Numbered from the stretch's first letter, positions 1 to 23,915 are shown. The stretch: DNA of 64,000 nucleotides from Larus michahellis (GCF_964199755.1 NC_133903.1:55372739-55436738); one strand, 5' to 3'. A program made the numbers and translations. The notes: generated by a model from the sequence alone, not told the origin.

Positions 1-3000
1 TGAGCTGGTGACATTCCCGATCACACAGGAACTTCACCAGAGTATTCATCAGCTTGGTTTTTTCACTCTACTTTGTCCAACATCTCCAGGCTCACATTCA
101 GAAATTGCTTAACCTGACCTAAAGCCAAGTTACATTCTGGTGCATCTAATATTTGCAAATATCGGGACATTGCAATTAGGCTACTTGATTTGTAAAGATG
201 TTTAATCAAGAAGGCTTGGGTTAAAGTTCAAGTGCTCCGTGCTAGCCAGAGACGATTTGAATGAACGGTAATTAAAACACAGTCTGATTCATATGGGGCA
301 CTGCTGGACTTTGAAACGATGACTGCGTGCTTGAAACTCCGTTGGGAAGGATTCTTTTTATTTTAGTACAATTAAAATGAAGCTTTTTGGTACCGATGCT
401 TCACGCTGAACAGTAACAGAAAGTCACATTTTTTTAAAAAAGCATTTTGGGAAAAGGCAACATCTTCACCTGGTTTCAAGGCTGAGTGCTAGCAGACAAT
501 GGAAGTCTTTTATCCCGCGGTTGTCAGAAGCTGATAGCAGCTGGCCAGCTTGCTCGGAGCAGAAACTTCGACCCGTAAAAGGACAATTTGTGGATGAGAG
601 CCAAGAACAGAACAGCCATTCTTGTCTGTAGCCACGCAGCCCCAAAGAGACATCGCAGGAGCAGAACTGCTGTTCTTCTCATGCAAGACGTGGGTGGGAA
701 GCCGACGGCCTCCAGATGGGAAAAGGGACTTTCCTGATGAAAAAGCCTGAGAACCAGCGGGTCAGAACAAATCCATCTGGAATGACAGCTGAGACGTGTC
801 ACCAGAAAATTGCCTTGCCTGGGGATCAAACCCATAAATTACAGAAAGTTTTAACAGAAAATGGATGGTCCTCTGAGACTTTAGTTTTGAGCAAAAAGTG
901 GTGTGATGTATCACTGTATGCATGTTGTTTACATCTTGCTTTAACACGGTTCGTGGGAGGAAGTGCTTCGCTGCCAAAAAAGACTTGATAGTTGCATTAT
1001 TCGCATGTAGCAATATTTAGACATAGCAAACCCACCAGTATTTATAATAAGTCTGTCCCATTATGATATCAGTAGGAAGCTACAGGAAAAAGAGATGGAC
1101 TCTACATCCGCTGAGCTAGAGAGGGAGATAAAGGCTCCGAGCAAATCTGATCGGAGAGGTGTTGCTTTCAGGCACAGACAGCGTTTCAGTTCCTGTCCCA
1201 TGCCAGAGCTTGAAGCTGTACTTGTTGTAACAGGAAACGAGAATCGCAATCTGAAGCCAGAGGCACATATCACTCGAACAGGCTCTTTGCTCTCTTTCCC
1301 CAGTCCTTGACATGTGCTGCAGTACACCGCCAGCAGCTTTGCTGCACGTCCCACTGCATAAGTCAGGTTGGTCATTAACCCTCAAACGTGACCCAAGGCT
1401 GAGTAGGTGAGGAACCTTATTCCTTGGACCTGGTCCATAACAAACCTTGTATCTGCCTCTGAGCAGTTATCTTATTTCCCGTGGGAAGGACAAGAACTTT
1501 TCGGTTTCTAGTACAAGTCAGCATCCTGACTATATTCATCGGTGAACACCCAAAACCCTGCTTTGGGTGGCCGGGAGGACCTGGCTGAAGGCCACACTAC
1601 TTCCCGCTCCAAACTCCACTGCCACCTGCCTTTCTCCCAGGAAAGGGGACATGCATTCCCTTAGCACTTGCTGGCTCCTAAAATGACAGGAAAAATAGCT
1701 AAAAAGAGATGAAACCCAGCCTCGGCCAGCCTGCAAGCCTACAAACGCTCCCCACCCCAGGACCTCACAGCCCCTCTTCTCTCCCGTTCATCCTGTAACC
1801 AGAACAGGAGTGTGGCACGGCATGTAAAGGAGCACAGGCGTGTTGCTGTCATACGGCCAGGGGCTACCACAGCCACTGTGCTGTGGGAGATGTCCACCTC
1901 TCCTTTTTGGGATGAGCATATTCCTGCCCAGGCCAAGGGATCCCTGCAGGATTTGGAAAGGGGCAGAGAGGAAGCTGAGGGTTGACTCTTCTCAGGTTTT
2001 AATCTGTCTAGAACTTAAAACTCTTGGTAGCAGGATGTCTTTTTTATCATTTGCAGAGTTTCTGGTACAAGAGAGTCCTCCTCCAGAAACAGACCCATGC
2101 CACTATCATAACATCAGTAATAATTTCCCCCATTTAAATGACGCACACTGGCAAAACGTTCCATCGTGGCTGTACAACACCGACCCTGTCTGGGCCCACA
2201 GAAACGGCCAGCAGCATGGTCTGGCAGAAACGCCTTCCAGTAAAGAGGACTGGAGAAATAACATAAACCTTGTAATTGCCATCTTGGAGCAGACCACAGG
2301 TGGAGCTGATCCCCATCCTCTCCCTGGAGCAGCGAGCGGCAGCCGGGGCTGCACAGGGAAGCACAGGGCAAGGCCCTGGACAGTCATGAATCATCCAGCA
2401 CAGAAAGAAGTTTTCTAAACACCACTGGGTTAATGACCACACTTAACATCGGTATCACGAATTAATTGTGACCTCTGGAAATTGCTGCATTAGCCTCGGC
2501 AGCCTGAGGGCCATACACTTCCACGGGGGGGATCTGGGGAACAGGTACCGCACTAACATGTCTTCAAGTCTTTGCTTATTTTATGAAAAAAATCCCTGGG
2601 GTTTCCCACTCTCCAGCACTACCCAGCCCACGGGGCCCCTCTGCTGTCGCATCCCAGCACTGCACCCTGGCCCCGCTCTCTGCACCCTCTGTCTCCCTGC
2701 TCCACCAAGCCAGGGGCAGATACACCCTCAACCCTCCAGCTCCCACCACTTCATTCACGTGGCACAAAAATCAGACAGCAGGTTCGCCGAAAACCTCGAC
2801 CTTTCCATGTCTTTTGATGAAATTGCTACAGAAGTTACCCAGGAAATTTGCAGTCTCCCAGTTGCAGTCTCCCAGCTGCCGGGGCAGAGAAGCCCCAAGA
2901 AAACCCTGCAAGGGGCTGCACCAGCTGCATCACCCCAGTGCGCCTGAAATGACCTGCATCGCGCCATCTATTTCCATGTATTGAAACATACAGAAAATGA

Positions 3001-6000
3001 GTTAGAAGACTAGTTAGCCAAGACGGTGGTATCTTTCCCAAGAAGTATTAAAAAAATACCTTAAAAGGGCTTTGTTTTCTTGATTGCTACAGTCATTTCT
3101 GTTTGTTCCGGTACCAAGTATTACTTGCTGACCTGCACCTCCACTCTCATACCTCACCACACTGCGCAGGACCCTGCTTTCTGAACCATTTTTGAAGTTT
3201 TCCAAAGCACAGCGTTTCTGGAAGATGTTCCAAAGCAAAACAGTCAATTAACAGGCAAACTCTCAATAAAGTATAATATTTTATTCAAATAAAACATTAA
3301 GTTTTCTTAACCTTCGGCTTTTATGCAAAGGGGTACACGTAAAAGGAGTACACTCCACTTCAGCAGGACACTGCGCTGTACACATGTCAGTCTGTCTGTC
3401 TGTCTGTCCCCAGGGCACAGAGGACCGGCGGCACGGGGCCCCGTGAAGCTCAGATGGCTGCCATCCTTCAGTTATCACAGTACTGTACCTTTACAAGAGA
3501 CAGCATCAGCACTGTGATAACTGAGCCAGGGCAGCCTGTCAGTCATTGCGGCCCCTCCGCAACACTGCCAAGCCCAGCAGGCACCTCCTCTGTCTCCGCA
3601 TCCCGTACGTGTCTCAAAAACCACGCATCGCCCCAAGAGATACCCAGATGCCAGGTGAAAGGCTCAAGGGCATTTAACAGAAGTGGCTTTGCATCTGAGG
3701 TTTCAGTCCAGAAAATTATCCAGATAATTAGTGCCACCTTAACGACCACAGTGGCTTCTGCAATGCACCTCCAAGTGTTTTTAAGTACTAGCTTCTTCTG
3801 GCCAAATCCACCAATGCTGGATTTAATAAAGCAAGGGGTAATTAACCACTCTACAGATATCACTAGAGAGAATGGGGGCAGCCCTTTCTCCCCCTTAAAT
3901 TTACCAGAGCTAGAAATAAGCATTTGGTTTAGGCTACTTCAGTACTGAATGTCACGAACCAGACAGTCAGTGGGTACAATGGCAGAGAGCCAGGTAAGTT
4001 ACTGGAGCTCCACCGCTTGCAACAGCCAAGGAGCAGGCTCATTGACAGTGCGAATCCCAGGGTAGCACCACGCCGTGACCATGCTGCATGGAGCCTGCCA
4101 GGCCTTCGCCAGCGGAGCGGGCTGCCGGGTGGCGGAATTTTACAGCACTGTGAGCACATTCAGTCAGGCTTTACAGGAGTTTGTATCGCAGATGCCCGTT
4201 CCTATGCCTACCGATGGCTTCGAGGGGAGCAGGCAGCTGCCTCCACAAGGGACTGCCGCTGGAGTCAGCAGAAGAGGGGCCTAAAGGCTTGAGGTGCTTC
4301 AAGTACACAGCTGGCATTTTTAGGTCATAAGACCCACACACAAAATTGGGAAATAAACAATTCTGCAGCAAACTAGTTAAATTACAAGCTTACATCAACC
4401 TATGTTTTACCCCTCCTTTTTTTTCTTCCCTAAAAACACATATTGTTGAAAAGATCAGGAAACTTTCTACACCCCACATCCTTTGGTTAAGGCAATCAAA
4501 TACATAAAGTTCTGAAATTAGTTTAAAAAACACAACGGTTCTACATAGAAAAAGTTACTGTGTTATTACATTTTTAGAAACAAGTTCATTTATGACGCTG
4601 ATGGACTTCATCAGTACAAATCGCTTTCACATTTCTACCAGGAGGGAGCAGAAACTCCAGAAGTGCTGTAACACTCTAAACTTACCGGGAAAAGAGCATG
4701 TCCCAAGATGTTATGGAGACTGTTTTTAAAAGAGAAATACGTAACGCTCCACTCAATCCAGCTATCAAAACGGTGTCTTACAAGTTTTTAACTCAAGAGG
4801 GCAATGGAGAGACAAATATGAAGTATCTGAGGAGAAGCACGCAGTAGAAAAAAATATTTGTACATTTTAAAACAAACTACAAACATACATTACATAAAAA
4901 GGGGACAGTCAACAGATTATGCAATACTGACGTAGGATGACACAGATGACTTGAACATATATCCCAAAACTCGCAGATTTACCACCATTTGTAGATTAAT
5001 CATTAAAGAATCCGCTGTTGCTAGGAAAAAAAACAACAACAAAAGTTGGTAAAAAAATATGAATAAATTCTGTACATACAACGGTGACTTTTGAAAAGAA
5101 AGGAAGCTGCCTAACGCATGAACCATGCGCTCTCACTTTGAGGTGTTTCTACACCACCATTACTACTCCAGTAGAAAAATTCTACTGATTTCAGTAGAAT
5201 GGCATAGATGTAGGATGGGGAATCCTACATTTCACAGGCTGAAGTGATAAGACAAGAATCAGTTTTATAGTTCAAGTATGCCTTGACTGCTGTTTCAAGA
5301 TGTTATTCTGTGCTCCAGCAGTTACTATTAAGCTATTTAAAGGGAGAAGATACGTGACCGCCAAGGTGAGAGGTGGCAAAGATGCCATTTTCTCTAGAGA
5401 GGATGTAGCTCTTACTCCAATATAAATATGGTTTGTCTCCTTGCACCCAACACGCGCACTGATTTTTGCTTTCCTTCCATCAGACTGAAGATTCACAGAC
5501 CTGATATAAAAAGCCTAGGCAGGTTCCCCATTATTATCTGACAAAGCCCCTTTTTAAGCAAAACCCACATTAGTTTTGGAGCCTAGTGCACATTTTTGTT
5601 GTTGCTAAGGCATTGCTTATTTCCACATGCTTCTTAAAAATATATAGTTTCCAGTGTTTGCTGCCGGTTCTCGCTTTTGAAAGCCTTGTAAGTTTGTCTG
5701 GCTGGTTTTTAAACTCCAGTTCCACCTCCTGCCCCTTCGGGCCTGGCGATTCTGTGTATTTTTTTTACTTGTTTCATATGAACTGAAATTCCTTTAGCAT
5801 CACACCGATGGAATTACTGATGTGCCCCGAACTGCAACCCGCAAGGCTTGTGACTCTATGCGCAGGTTCTAGAATGGTTTGGGTTGGAAGGGACCTTAAA
5901 GGCCACCCAGTGGCACCCCCTGCCCTGGGCAGGGACACCTCCCACCAGCCCAGGTTGCTCCAAGCCCCGTCCAACCTGGCCTTGAACCCCTCCAGGGATG

Positions 6001-6438
6001 GGGCAGCCACAGCTTCTCTGGGCAACCTGGGCCAGCGTCAAGTATCTTCGAGCACTACAAGCCACTCTCGCCCTGCCTCTGCAGAAGCCTGCGAGGCGCG
6101 CAGGCAGCAAACCCGATTTCCATCTTGCTTAGCGGCCCTTTTAACCAAAATCTGTAGAAGTAAGAGGAGGGGGGGAAAAAAAAAAATAAATAAACGGCAA
6201 GTTATGCGGATACAGCGGTCCGACGGGCGATTTTACACGGCTTCCGTGGTGGAGGCTGCGTTTAAGGAGGTCGCCGGGCCACCCCACCATCTCCCTCCCA
6301 ACTTTCCCCTCAGCCGCCCCTTCCCGAGAGGCCACCACGGCCTGAAGCCGCCAAATTCTCCGCACGACGGCGGGAGGGAAACCGGGTCCCCATTCCCCCA
6401 CACGCACACACGCCCCCCCAACACACCGCCACACTCAC
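1..6438. other. Non-coding region, probable first intron of a minus-strand gene
   Basis: No exon of a recognisable protein is visible on either strand; open frames are short and of random composition. If the minus-strand exon ending at 6439 is real, this stretch is its first intron. Between about 4380 and 5110 the sequence is AT-rich with many short A and T runs. A fragment of a CR1 repeat lies near 5866-6040. The motif TTTATT near 3276 reads AATAAA on the minus strand, but no coding exon upstream of it supports a 3' end there. The intron assignment is inference from the splice-donor-like sequence at 6433-6438 and from synteny. Confidence 0.5.
5866..6040 (-). repeat. CR1 LINE fragment (3' region), minus orientation
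   Basis: The stretch begins with an AGAATGGTTTGGGTTGG-type motif and GGGACCTTAAAGG, then continues through 'cccctgccctgggcagggacacc' and 'ctccagggatggggcagcc'-like segments. This is the reverse complement of the conserved 3' part of avian CR1 elements. Only the 3' end is kept, as is usual for 5'-truncated CR1 copies. Boundaries are approximate. Confidence 0.85.
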
Positions 6439-6740
6439 CGTCCGGAGCGCTGGAAGCCACCTGAGGAAACGGGGGGGCGGCGGCGGCCCCGCGGCCTCGG
6501 CAGGCCCCGCCCGCCTCAACGCGGCCGCACGGAAAATAATGGTGCGCAACGGGGGAGCGCGGGGCTGAAGCCCCCGCGTCGCGGCCGTCCCCGTCCCCCC
6601 CCTCGGTTCCCCGTTCCCCCTCAAGGGCGGGGAACGGGGAACCGCGGGGGGGGACGGCCGCGACGCGGGGGCGGCGGGTCCGGCATGACGCAGCACGGGC
6701 TGGCGGCGTGAGGGCCGCCATCTTGGTGTGTTTATGGCAG
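6439..6740 (-). other. Putative minus-strand first exon (probably JAK1 5' UTR exon)
   Basis: On the minus strand the sequence ends CGGACG followed by GTGAGTG, a strong splice donor, so the exon end is at 6439. The transcription start is not defined; the YY1 and ETS motifs at 6714-6771 suggest a start around 6725-6770. An ATG inside the YY1 motif (6721-6719) opens a frame that stays open for 94 codons to the donor. Its composition (Ala, Pro, Gly, Arg) is what GC-rich non-coding DNA gives, and the known JAK1 start codon lies in a later exon, so I treat it as 5' UTR. Gene identity rests on synteny only. Confidence 0.45.
6570..6672. repeat. Imperfect GC-rich inverted repeat (foldback)
   Basis: The left arm (6570-6619) and right arm (6629-6672) are reverse complements around a 9-nt loop (6620-6628). 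The inner 16 bp match perfectly (6604-6619 with 6629-6644). One mismatch follows, then 8 C against 8 G, then four more pairs; a 6-nt insertion in the left arm precedes a perfect outer 15-bp match. It lies inside the putative minus-strand first exon. Confidence 0.93.
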
Positions 6741-6928
6741 CGCCGCGCGGCCATGTGACGGGAGCTTCCGGGGGCGGGGAGGGGAGGGGACGGGGCAGGG
6801 TGGCGGGGGGACATGGGGGGGACACGGAGACGGGGACATGGCGGGGGCGGGGGCACGGGGGAGGTGGTGGTGTGAGGGGTGACCCCGCCTCGGAGTAGCC
6901 CGTCGGCGTGGCGGGGTGTGTGGAGGCC

Positions 6929-7032
6929 TGTGGTGTGGTGTGGTGTGGTGTGGTGTGGTGTGGTGTGGTGTGGTGTGGTGTGGTGTGGTGTGGTGTGGTG
7001 TGGTGTGGTGTGGTGTGGTGTGGTGTGGTGTG
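6929..7032. repeat. (TGTGG)n pentanucleotide array
   Basis: About 104 bp of uninterrupted TGTGG units, close to 21 copies. It forms the left edge of a 2.5-kb G/T-rich tract. The strand asymmetry is complete: G and T only on the plus strand. Confidence 0.97.
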
Positions 7033-7800
7033 CCTTGTACGTGTTGTGCGTGGGCCTGACGTGTTGTGTGGTTGCGGTGGTGTACGTGGTGTGGTGTGTG
7101 GTGGTGTGGTGTGTGTGCGTGTTGTGTGTGGGTGGGCATGTTGTGTTGTGTGGTTGTATGTGGCGTGTGGGCATGGGGTGTGTCGTGCGTGGGCGTGTTG
7201 TGTGTGTGTTGTGCATGGGCATGTTGTGTGGTTGTGTGTTGTACTTGTGCATGGACATGACGTGTTGTGTGGCTGTGTGGGAGCGTGCTGTGTTGTGGTG
7301 TGTTGTGTGTGCGTTGTGCATGGGCATGTGTGGTTGTGTGTTGTATGTGTTGTGCGTGGATGTGACGTGTTGTGTGGTTGTGGTGTTGCACATGTGTGTG
7401 GACGAGGTGTGTTGTGTGGGTGTGCTGTGGTGTGTGGTTGTGTGTGGAGGTGTGTGTGTGTGTTGTACGTGTTGTGCATGGACGTAATGTGTTGCGTGGC
7501 TGTGTGAGGGTGTGTTTTGTGTGGGCATGCTGTGGTGTGTGGTTGCGTGTGGTGTGTGGACGTGGGTGTGTTGTGTGTGGGTGTGTTGTGTGGGTGTGTT
7601 GCGCATGGGCATATTGTGTGGTTGTGTGTTGTATGTGTTGTGCGTAGACGTGATGTGTTGCGTGGCTGTGTGTGGGCGTGTTGTGTGAGCGTGCTGTGTT
7701 GTGTGGTTGTGCGTGGTGTGTTGTGTGTGTACATGCGTATGGGCGTGTTGTGTGTGGTGTGTTGTGTGTGTACATGTGTATGGGCGTGTTGTGTGGTTGT
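7033..7800. repeat. Degenerate GT-rich higher-order tandem repeat
   Basis: Plus-strand GT-rich DNA built from variants of TGTGTTGTGTGGTTGTG and GTTGTGCATGGGCATG. A longer module of roughly 45 bp, containing GTTGTRYGTGTTGTGCRTGG followed by acgtgttgtgtggctgtg-like sequence, recurs near 7033, 7238, 7339, 7462 and 7627, so the order is higher than simple GT decay. No stop codons occur over long stretches in several frames, which produces artificial Cys/Val-rich plus-strand and His/Thr-rich minus-strand reading frames. Confidence 0.9.
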
Positions 7801-9399
7801 GTGTGTTGGCTGCAGGCTGGGTGTTTGCAGGCCTGTTGGCATGTGTCTTTGCATGTTGTGCGTTTGCGTGTGTGTTTGTTGTACGGTTGCACGTATGTGT
7901 GCAGGCCGGGTGTTTGCATGTTGCGCATGTGCGTGTTGTGTGTTTACACATGCATGTGCATGTTGTGCATGTGCAAAGCGTGCAAGTTCATGGTTTTTGT
8001 TCGCATGTTTTGTGTGTGCAGGCTGCGTGCATGTGTGTGTGCATGTTGTGTGTGTGGACGTGTGTTTGCATGTTGTATGTGTGCATGTTGTGCAGGCTCT
8101 GCGGGCGCCTGTTTGCGGGCTGTGCGTGTGCAGGCTGCCTTCGCATGTTGTGCAGGTGCAGGCTGTGCGTTTACATGTTGTGCATGCGCATGTTGTGCGT
8201 TCTCAGGCTGTATGTTTGCGTGTTGTGTGCGTTCATCGGCAAGTGCAGGCTGTGGCTGTGCAGACTGCATGTTTTGCGTTTGCAGGCTGTGCGTGTTGTG
8301 GGTTTGTATGTGTTGGATTTGCGTGGTTTGTGTTTGCAGGTTGCCTTTGCATGTTGTGCATGTGCAAGCGCAGGCTGTGCGTGTGCAGGCTGTTTGTATG
8401 TTTTGCGTTTGCGTGTTTTGTGGTTGCAGACTGTGTTTGTAGGCTGCCTTTGCATGTTGTGTGTGTGCAGGTTGTGCGCTTGCGTATTTTTGCGTTTGCA
8501 GGCTGTATGTTTGCATGTTGTGCGTGTGTATGTGCAAGTGCAGGCTGTGCATGTGCAGGCTGTATGTTTGCATGTTGTGGGTGTGCGTGTTGTGTGTTTG
8601 CAGGCTGTGCATGTGCAGGCTGTATGTTTGCATGTTGTGTGTGTGCAGGTTGTGTGTTTACATGTTGCACACGTGCGTGTTTCGCGTTCTCGGGCTGTGC
8701 GTTTGCATGGCGCGTGCCGGCTGTATGTTTGCATGTTGTGGGTGCGCGTGTTGTGCGTTTGCATGTTGTGTATTTACAGGCTGTGTGTGTTCATGTTGTG
8801 CGTTCACGTGTTGTGGGTTTGCAGGCTGTGCGTGTGCAGGCTGCATGTGTGTATGTTTTGTGTGTGCACATTGTGCATTTGCAGGCTGGGCGTGTTGGGG
8901 GTTGTGCGTGTTGTGCGTGTGCGTGTTTGGTGTTTGCAGGCTGTGCGTTTGCAGGCTGCCTTTGCGTGTTGCGCGTGTGCAGGTTGTGCGTTTACACATT
9001 GCGTGTTTGCATGTCGCGTGTTCTTGGGCTGTGCGTTTGCATGGCATGTGCCTTGGCATGTTGTGGGTTCGCAGGCTGTAAGTTCGCGTGTTGGGCATGT
9101 GCGCGTGCAGGCTGTGCGCGTGCAGGCTGTATGTTTGCGTGTTGTGTGTGTGTGCCGCGTGCCGTGCGTCTGCGCGTTGCGCGTTTGCGGGCTGCGTGTG
9201 CGTGCGTGTTGTGGGTTTGCAGCCTGCCCGTTTGCAGGCTGCCTTCGCGTGTTGTGCGTGTCCAGGTTGCGCGTTTACGCCTGTTTGCGCGGTGTGGGTT
9301 GGCGGGTTGTGCGTGTCCGGGCTGTGCGTGCGCACGCTACTATGTCGGTATTGTGGTGCGCGTGCCTTTGCGTGTTCGCATGTTGCGTGTTCGCATGTT

Positions 9400-9400
<1 letters not shown>
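7801..9400. repeat. 15-bp minisatellite array, consensus TGTGYGTKTGCAKGY
   Basis: About 1.6 kb made mainly of 15-bp units such as TGTGCGTGTGCAGGC, TGTATGTTTGCATGT and TGTGCGTTTGCAGGC, with point changes and occasional unit-length slips. Phasing is clearest at about 8480-8780 and 8820-9060. Units become richer in CpG towards the AK4 promoter. Because 15 is a multiple of 3 and the common units lack TAA, TAG and TGA in several phases, long Cys-rich open frames run through it (for example about 7517-9682 and 7701-9758). These have no start context, splice structure or family resemblance and are not called as genes. Confidence 0.93.
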
Positions 9401-21275
<11,875 letters not shown>

Positions 21276-23915
21276 ACAGCCCATGCCAAGGACCAAGAGT
21301 TAACGCCATCACGGAGTTGCTTTCTCTGCACGGTCCTGGGGCTGTGCTCAGATTAGGTGATCGTGCAGTATCTAAAGTCCCTTCCCTGGGTGTATGGGGT
21401 GACATCTGTGGATACACCGTTACAGACAGTATCAGGGGGAAAAGATCTTTGCTTATAAGGTCAAGTCTGCTAGAATAAGGGTTTTTTTTCTCTTTTGAGG
21501 CTATAAAGTATTCCTGCCTGCGATCCAAGTACACACACAGATTAGCGATGCAGAGCTGGGTAACGATCATACCAGGTTTACACAGCTTGCCATGACGTCC
21601 CCGCCACCCCCATACAAAGCCCAGTCTCTGTTTGAGCCTTCAGCCTACCATCCTTTTCCTCCCCGGTACCATTTACCGCAGATTACTCTCCAGGTTGTTG
21701 GGGTTTTTTTTTTAAATATAAATTGTTTTCTATAAAATTTATTTCTCAGAGAAATAAGGCTCTAAAAAGCAAGACTTAGCCCAGTGGGAATTGGTGAGCG
21801 ACGTGGAAAACATTTACACTACAAAGCTCAGAAACATGAAGATCATATTTCCGGTATTAATACACATAAAAGAGGGAAAGCATTGGAGGTAAAACACGCA
21901 CTTGTGCTTCTTCCGTAGACAGAGGTGAAACCCCTCTTACAAAAAGCTGCTGTACAGTCTAGTTTTCATGAGGCGCTGCGACACTGAGCAGGATCTGTGC
22001 TGGGGATGAGCTGCGCTCCTTTGTGCTTACCTTGTTTGTAGCTTTTCATACTACAAGATACGGTCGTGTCCTAAGAGTTTCTCCCGAAGATGTATTTTAA
22101 TGTCTGCTTCAGTTCTGGGGAGAAATCAAGTCATTCCATCTCCTGTGCTGCCTTTTGTCCCTGAGCTCCCCCGGCGAGGGGGTGTTCCCTAAGCAGTTCC
22201 CGCTGCGGCCGCAGCATTCCCAGCAGAAGCGGCTCCCTCCCCATGAACGCGGGACACGAGCCTTCCCTTCCCCGGGACGCATGCAGGGGCTGCCGAGGGC
22301 CATGCCCAGGCATTTCCCCGAGATTTACAGAATCACCTGCACGTGTCGCCCCTCTTTTCGCGCACAGGAGCTTTGGGGCCGGGTGGAGTGGCTTTTCTCA
22401 ACTGGAAGTACTGTAACCCCCTTTGGTGGTAGGATGCAGTACCTAAGCAAAGGGGATGTTCTTTATGTCTCCTCGAGTTGCCTTATTTTATAGAATATAT
22501 ATTTAAGAAAAAAGCAAGAAATGTATTTTTAAAAGTTTAAAAAAAAAAAAAGCGCTGAATTTTAGCATCGACCTTTGGGAACTCTGCACGAAGCCGCTTG
22601 TGTTCGCAGAGCGTGCTGCAGGCTGCCGGGGGGGGGCTCAGCAGGAGGGCAGAGAACCTGTCACTCCCCGACACCCGTTTGATTAATTAGAGCAGCCTGG
22701 GCAAGTTTCTGTTGCTGACATGTCACTGTTTTTATTTTTGCTTGGAGAGCGGCCCCGCCGCCGGGGAGGGGGAGCTGGCTGGGTTTTTTAGGGATGCACG
22801 GGCTCCGTGTGCGAAACTTCAGCACATCCCCAGGAGTCTTTTATCCCTGCTGAGCCACCCGCATCCTGGCGCTATCAGAGGAGCCCCCGATGTTTGCGCT
22901 CTCTGTCGGAGGCAGTTTTGCCCTGGTGTTCTCCTGATAACAGTCAGAGGCCGTTGGGCATCTTCCGAGTGGGACCTGCCCCTGTGCTGCCTGCTCGCTG
23001 CCTGCCTGCGGGTGAAAGCCATGGTGCGGCAGCAGCAGGGGAGGGCTCTGCATCCCGCCTGGATGGGAAATTCCCGGGTGGGAGACCAGAGGGACCACCA
23101 GGTTTCACTGCTGTCCTTGGGGGCCTTTCCATCCCCCCGCCCTGAAGCTCCCAGGCTGGGAGGAGGCAAATCTTCCACCCTGCAACGAAATCCTGTTTAA
23201 GAAAGATTTTAGGTTTTCCCACGACCCTCGGACGAAGTTCTGTGCCGTTTTTAAACACAAATCTAGAAATAGCCAAAAATGTGCGTGCTCTTCTCTTTCT
23301 AACAGTGTTGGGCAGGGGGGGAGCAGACGACGGGGTGGGGGGTTAGGCTTTAAAAGCAGCCTGGCCGCGGTGGGCGGCTCTGCCAGGGCCGAGCGCTGGG
23401 CAGGGGGCTGCTCCCTGCTTTCCCTTGCCCAGCTCTCGTGTCTCATCCTTCTCTGCTGCAAAACGCCTCCTGGTGCAGCGCCCAGCAGCAGGACAGATGT
23501 TTTTGCCCCAGGAGAGCCACCCAAGCACTTGTTTTAAAGACTTCGAGCCCTAGAGTAGATGTAGAAATCCCGTGACTCTGCATGCATCAAGCCCTTGGGA
23601 TAGGTTTTTCTACAAGAGTTGTTGTATGGTTCATTTTCATAGACCAAATACTGGCAGGGATGAGGTCCCGGAGTGATACGTGTCCCTCGCCTTTCCTCCC
23701 CGCCGCGCTCCCCTTTGGTACTTTACTGTGAATTTCACGCCTTTTCTAAAGCGACAGCAATTTTGTACCGACCCAAAATACTGTGTCTCCCCGCGCGCGG
23801 GGCACTGCTGGCACGTCGCGCTGAGTTTTCTTCCTGGAGTTTCTTCCCAGTGAATCGCTGCAGCTGTGTTACTGCTCGAAAGATGTAAATAAATTTTTTC
23901 TCCTGCTTATCCCTT
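21276..23915 (+). other. AK4: AK4 3' UTR (proposed)
   Basis: After the stop codon the sequence stays free of recognisable exons up to a strong polyadenylation signal at 23888. This gives a 3' UTR of about 2.6 kb; a long 3' UTR is also known for mammalian AK4. It contains A/T-rich segments (21710-21760, 22490-22550) and a GC-rich middle part. No earlier AATAAA was found. The end point is an inference. Confidence 0.6.

Larger units (their letters stand above)
6430..6800 (-). promoter_or_regulatory. CpG-island promoter firing on the minus strand
   Basis: The region is extremely GC-rich and CpG-dense. On the minus strand it shows an ETS/GABPA-type CCGGAAG (6765-6771), a canonical YY1 element AAGATGGCGGC (6714-6724), and GC-box-like GGGCGG runs around 6771-6790 on the plus strand. 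The orientation of the YY1 and ETS motifs, followed by a minus-strand splice donor at 6438-6433, fits a TATA-less housekeeping promoter transcribing leftwards. In amniotes JAK1 lies next to AK4 in head-to-head orientation, so this is probably the JAK1 promoter; an uncharacterised lncRNA is the alternative. Confidence 0.6.

Noticed and set aside
1840-2418. Plus-strand 192-codon frame near the left end
   Set aside because: No family recognised and low-complexity composition; surrounding frames of similar quality overlap it on both strands.
3265-3290. Minus-strand AATAAA near 3281-3276, suggesting a 3' end
   Set aside because: The hexamer is common in AT-rich DNA, and no minus-strand coding exon upstream (3290-6438) could be recognised.
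6439-6721. 94-codon minus-strand frame starting at an ATG in the YY1 motif and open to the splice donor
   Set aside because: The composition is that expected from GC-rich DNA. If the gene is JAK1, its known start codon is in a later exon. Kept only as a 5' UTR exon.
6233-7951. Minus-strand open frames of up to 572 codons, rich in His, Thr and Pro
   Set aside because: They are the reverse reading of the TGTGG/GT repeats (HTTPH periodicity) fused to CpG-island sequence, with overlapping frames and no family resemblance.
22712-23200. Open frames of 110-160 codons on both strands between AK4 stop and poly(A) signal
   Set aside because: They overlap one another on both strands in a GC-rich stretch and carry no domain; treated as AK4 3' UTR.
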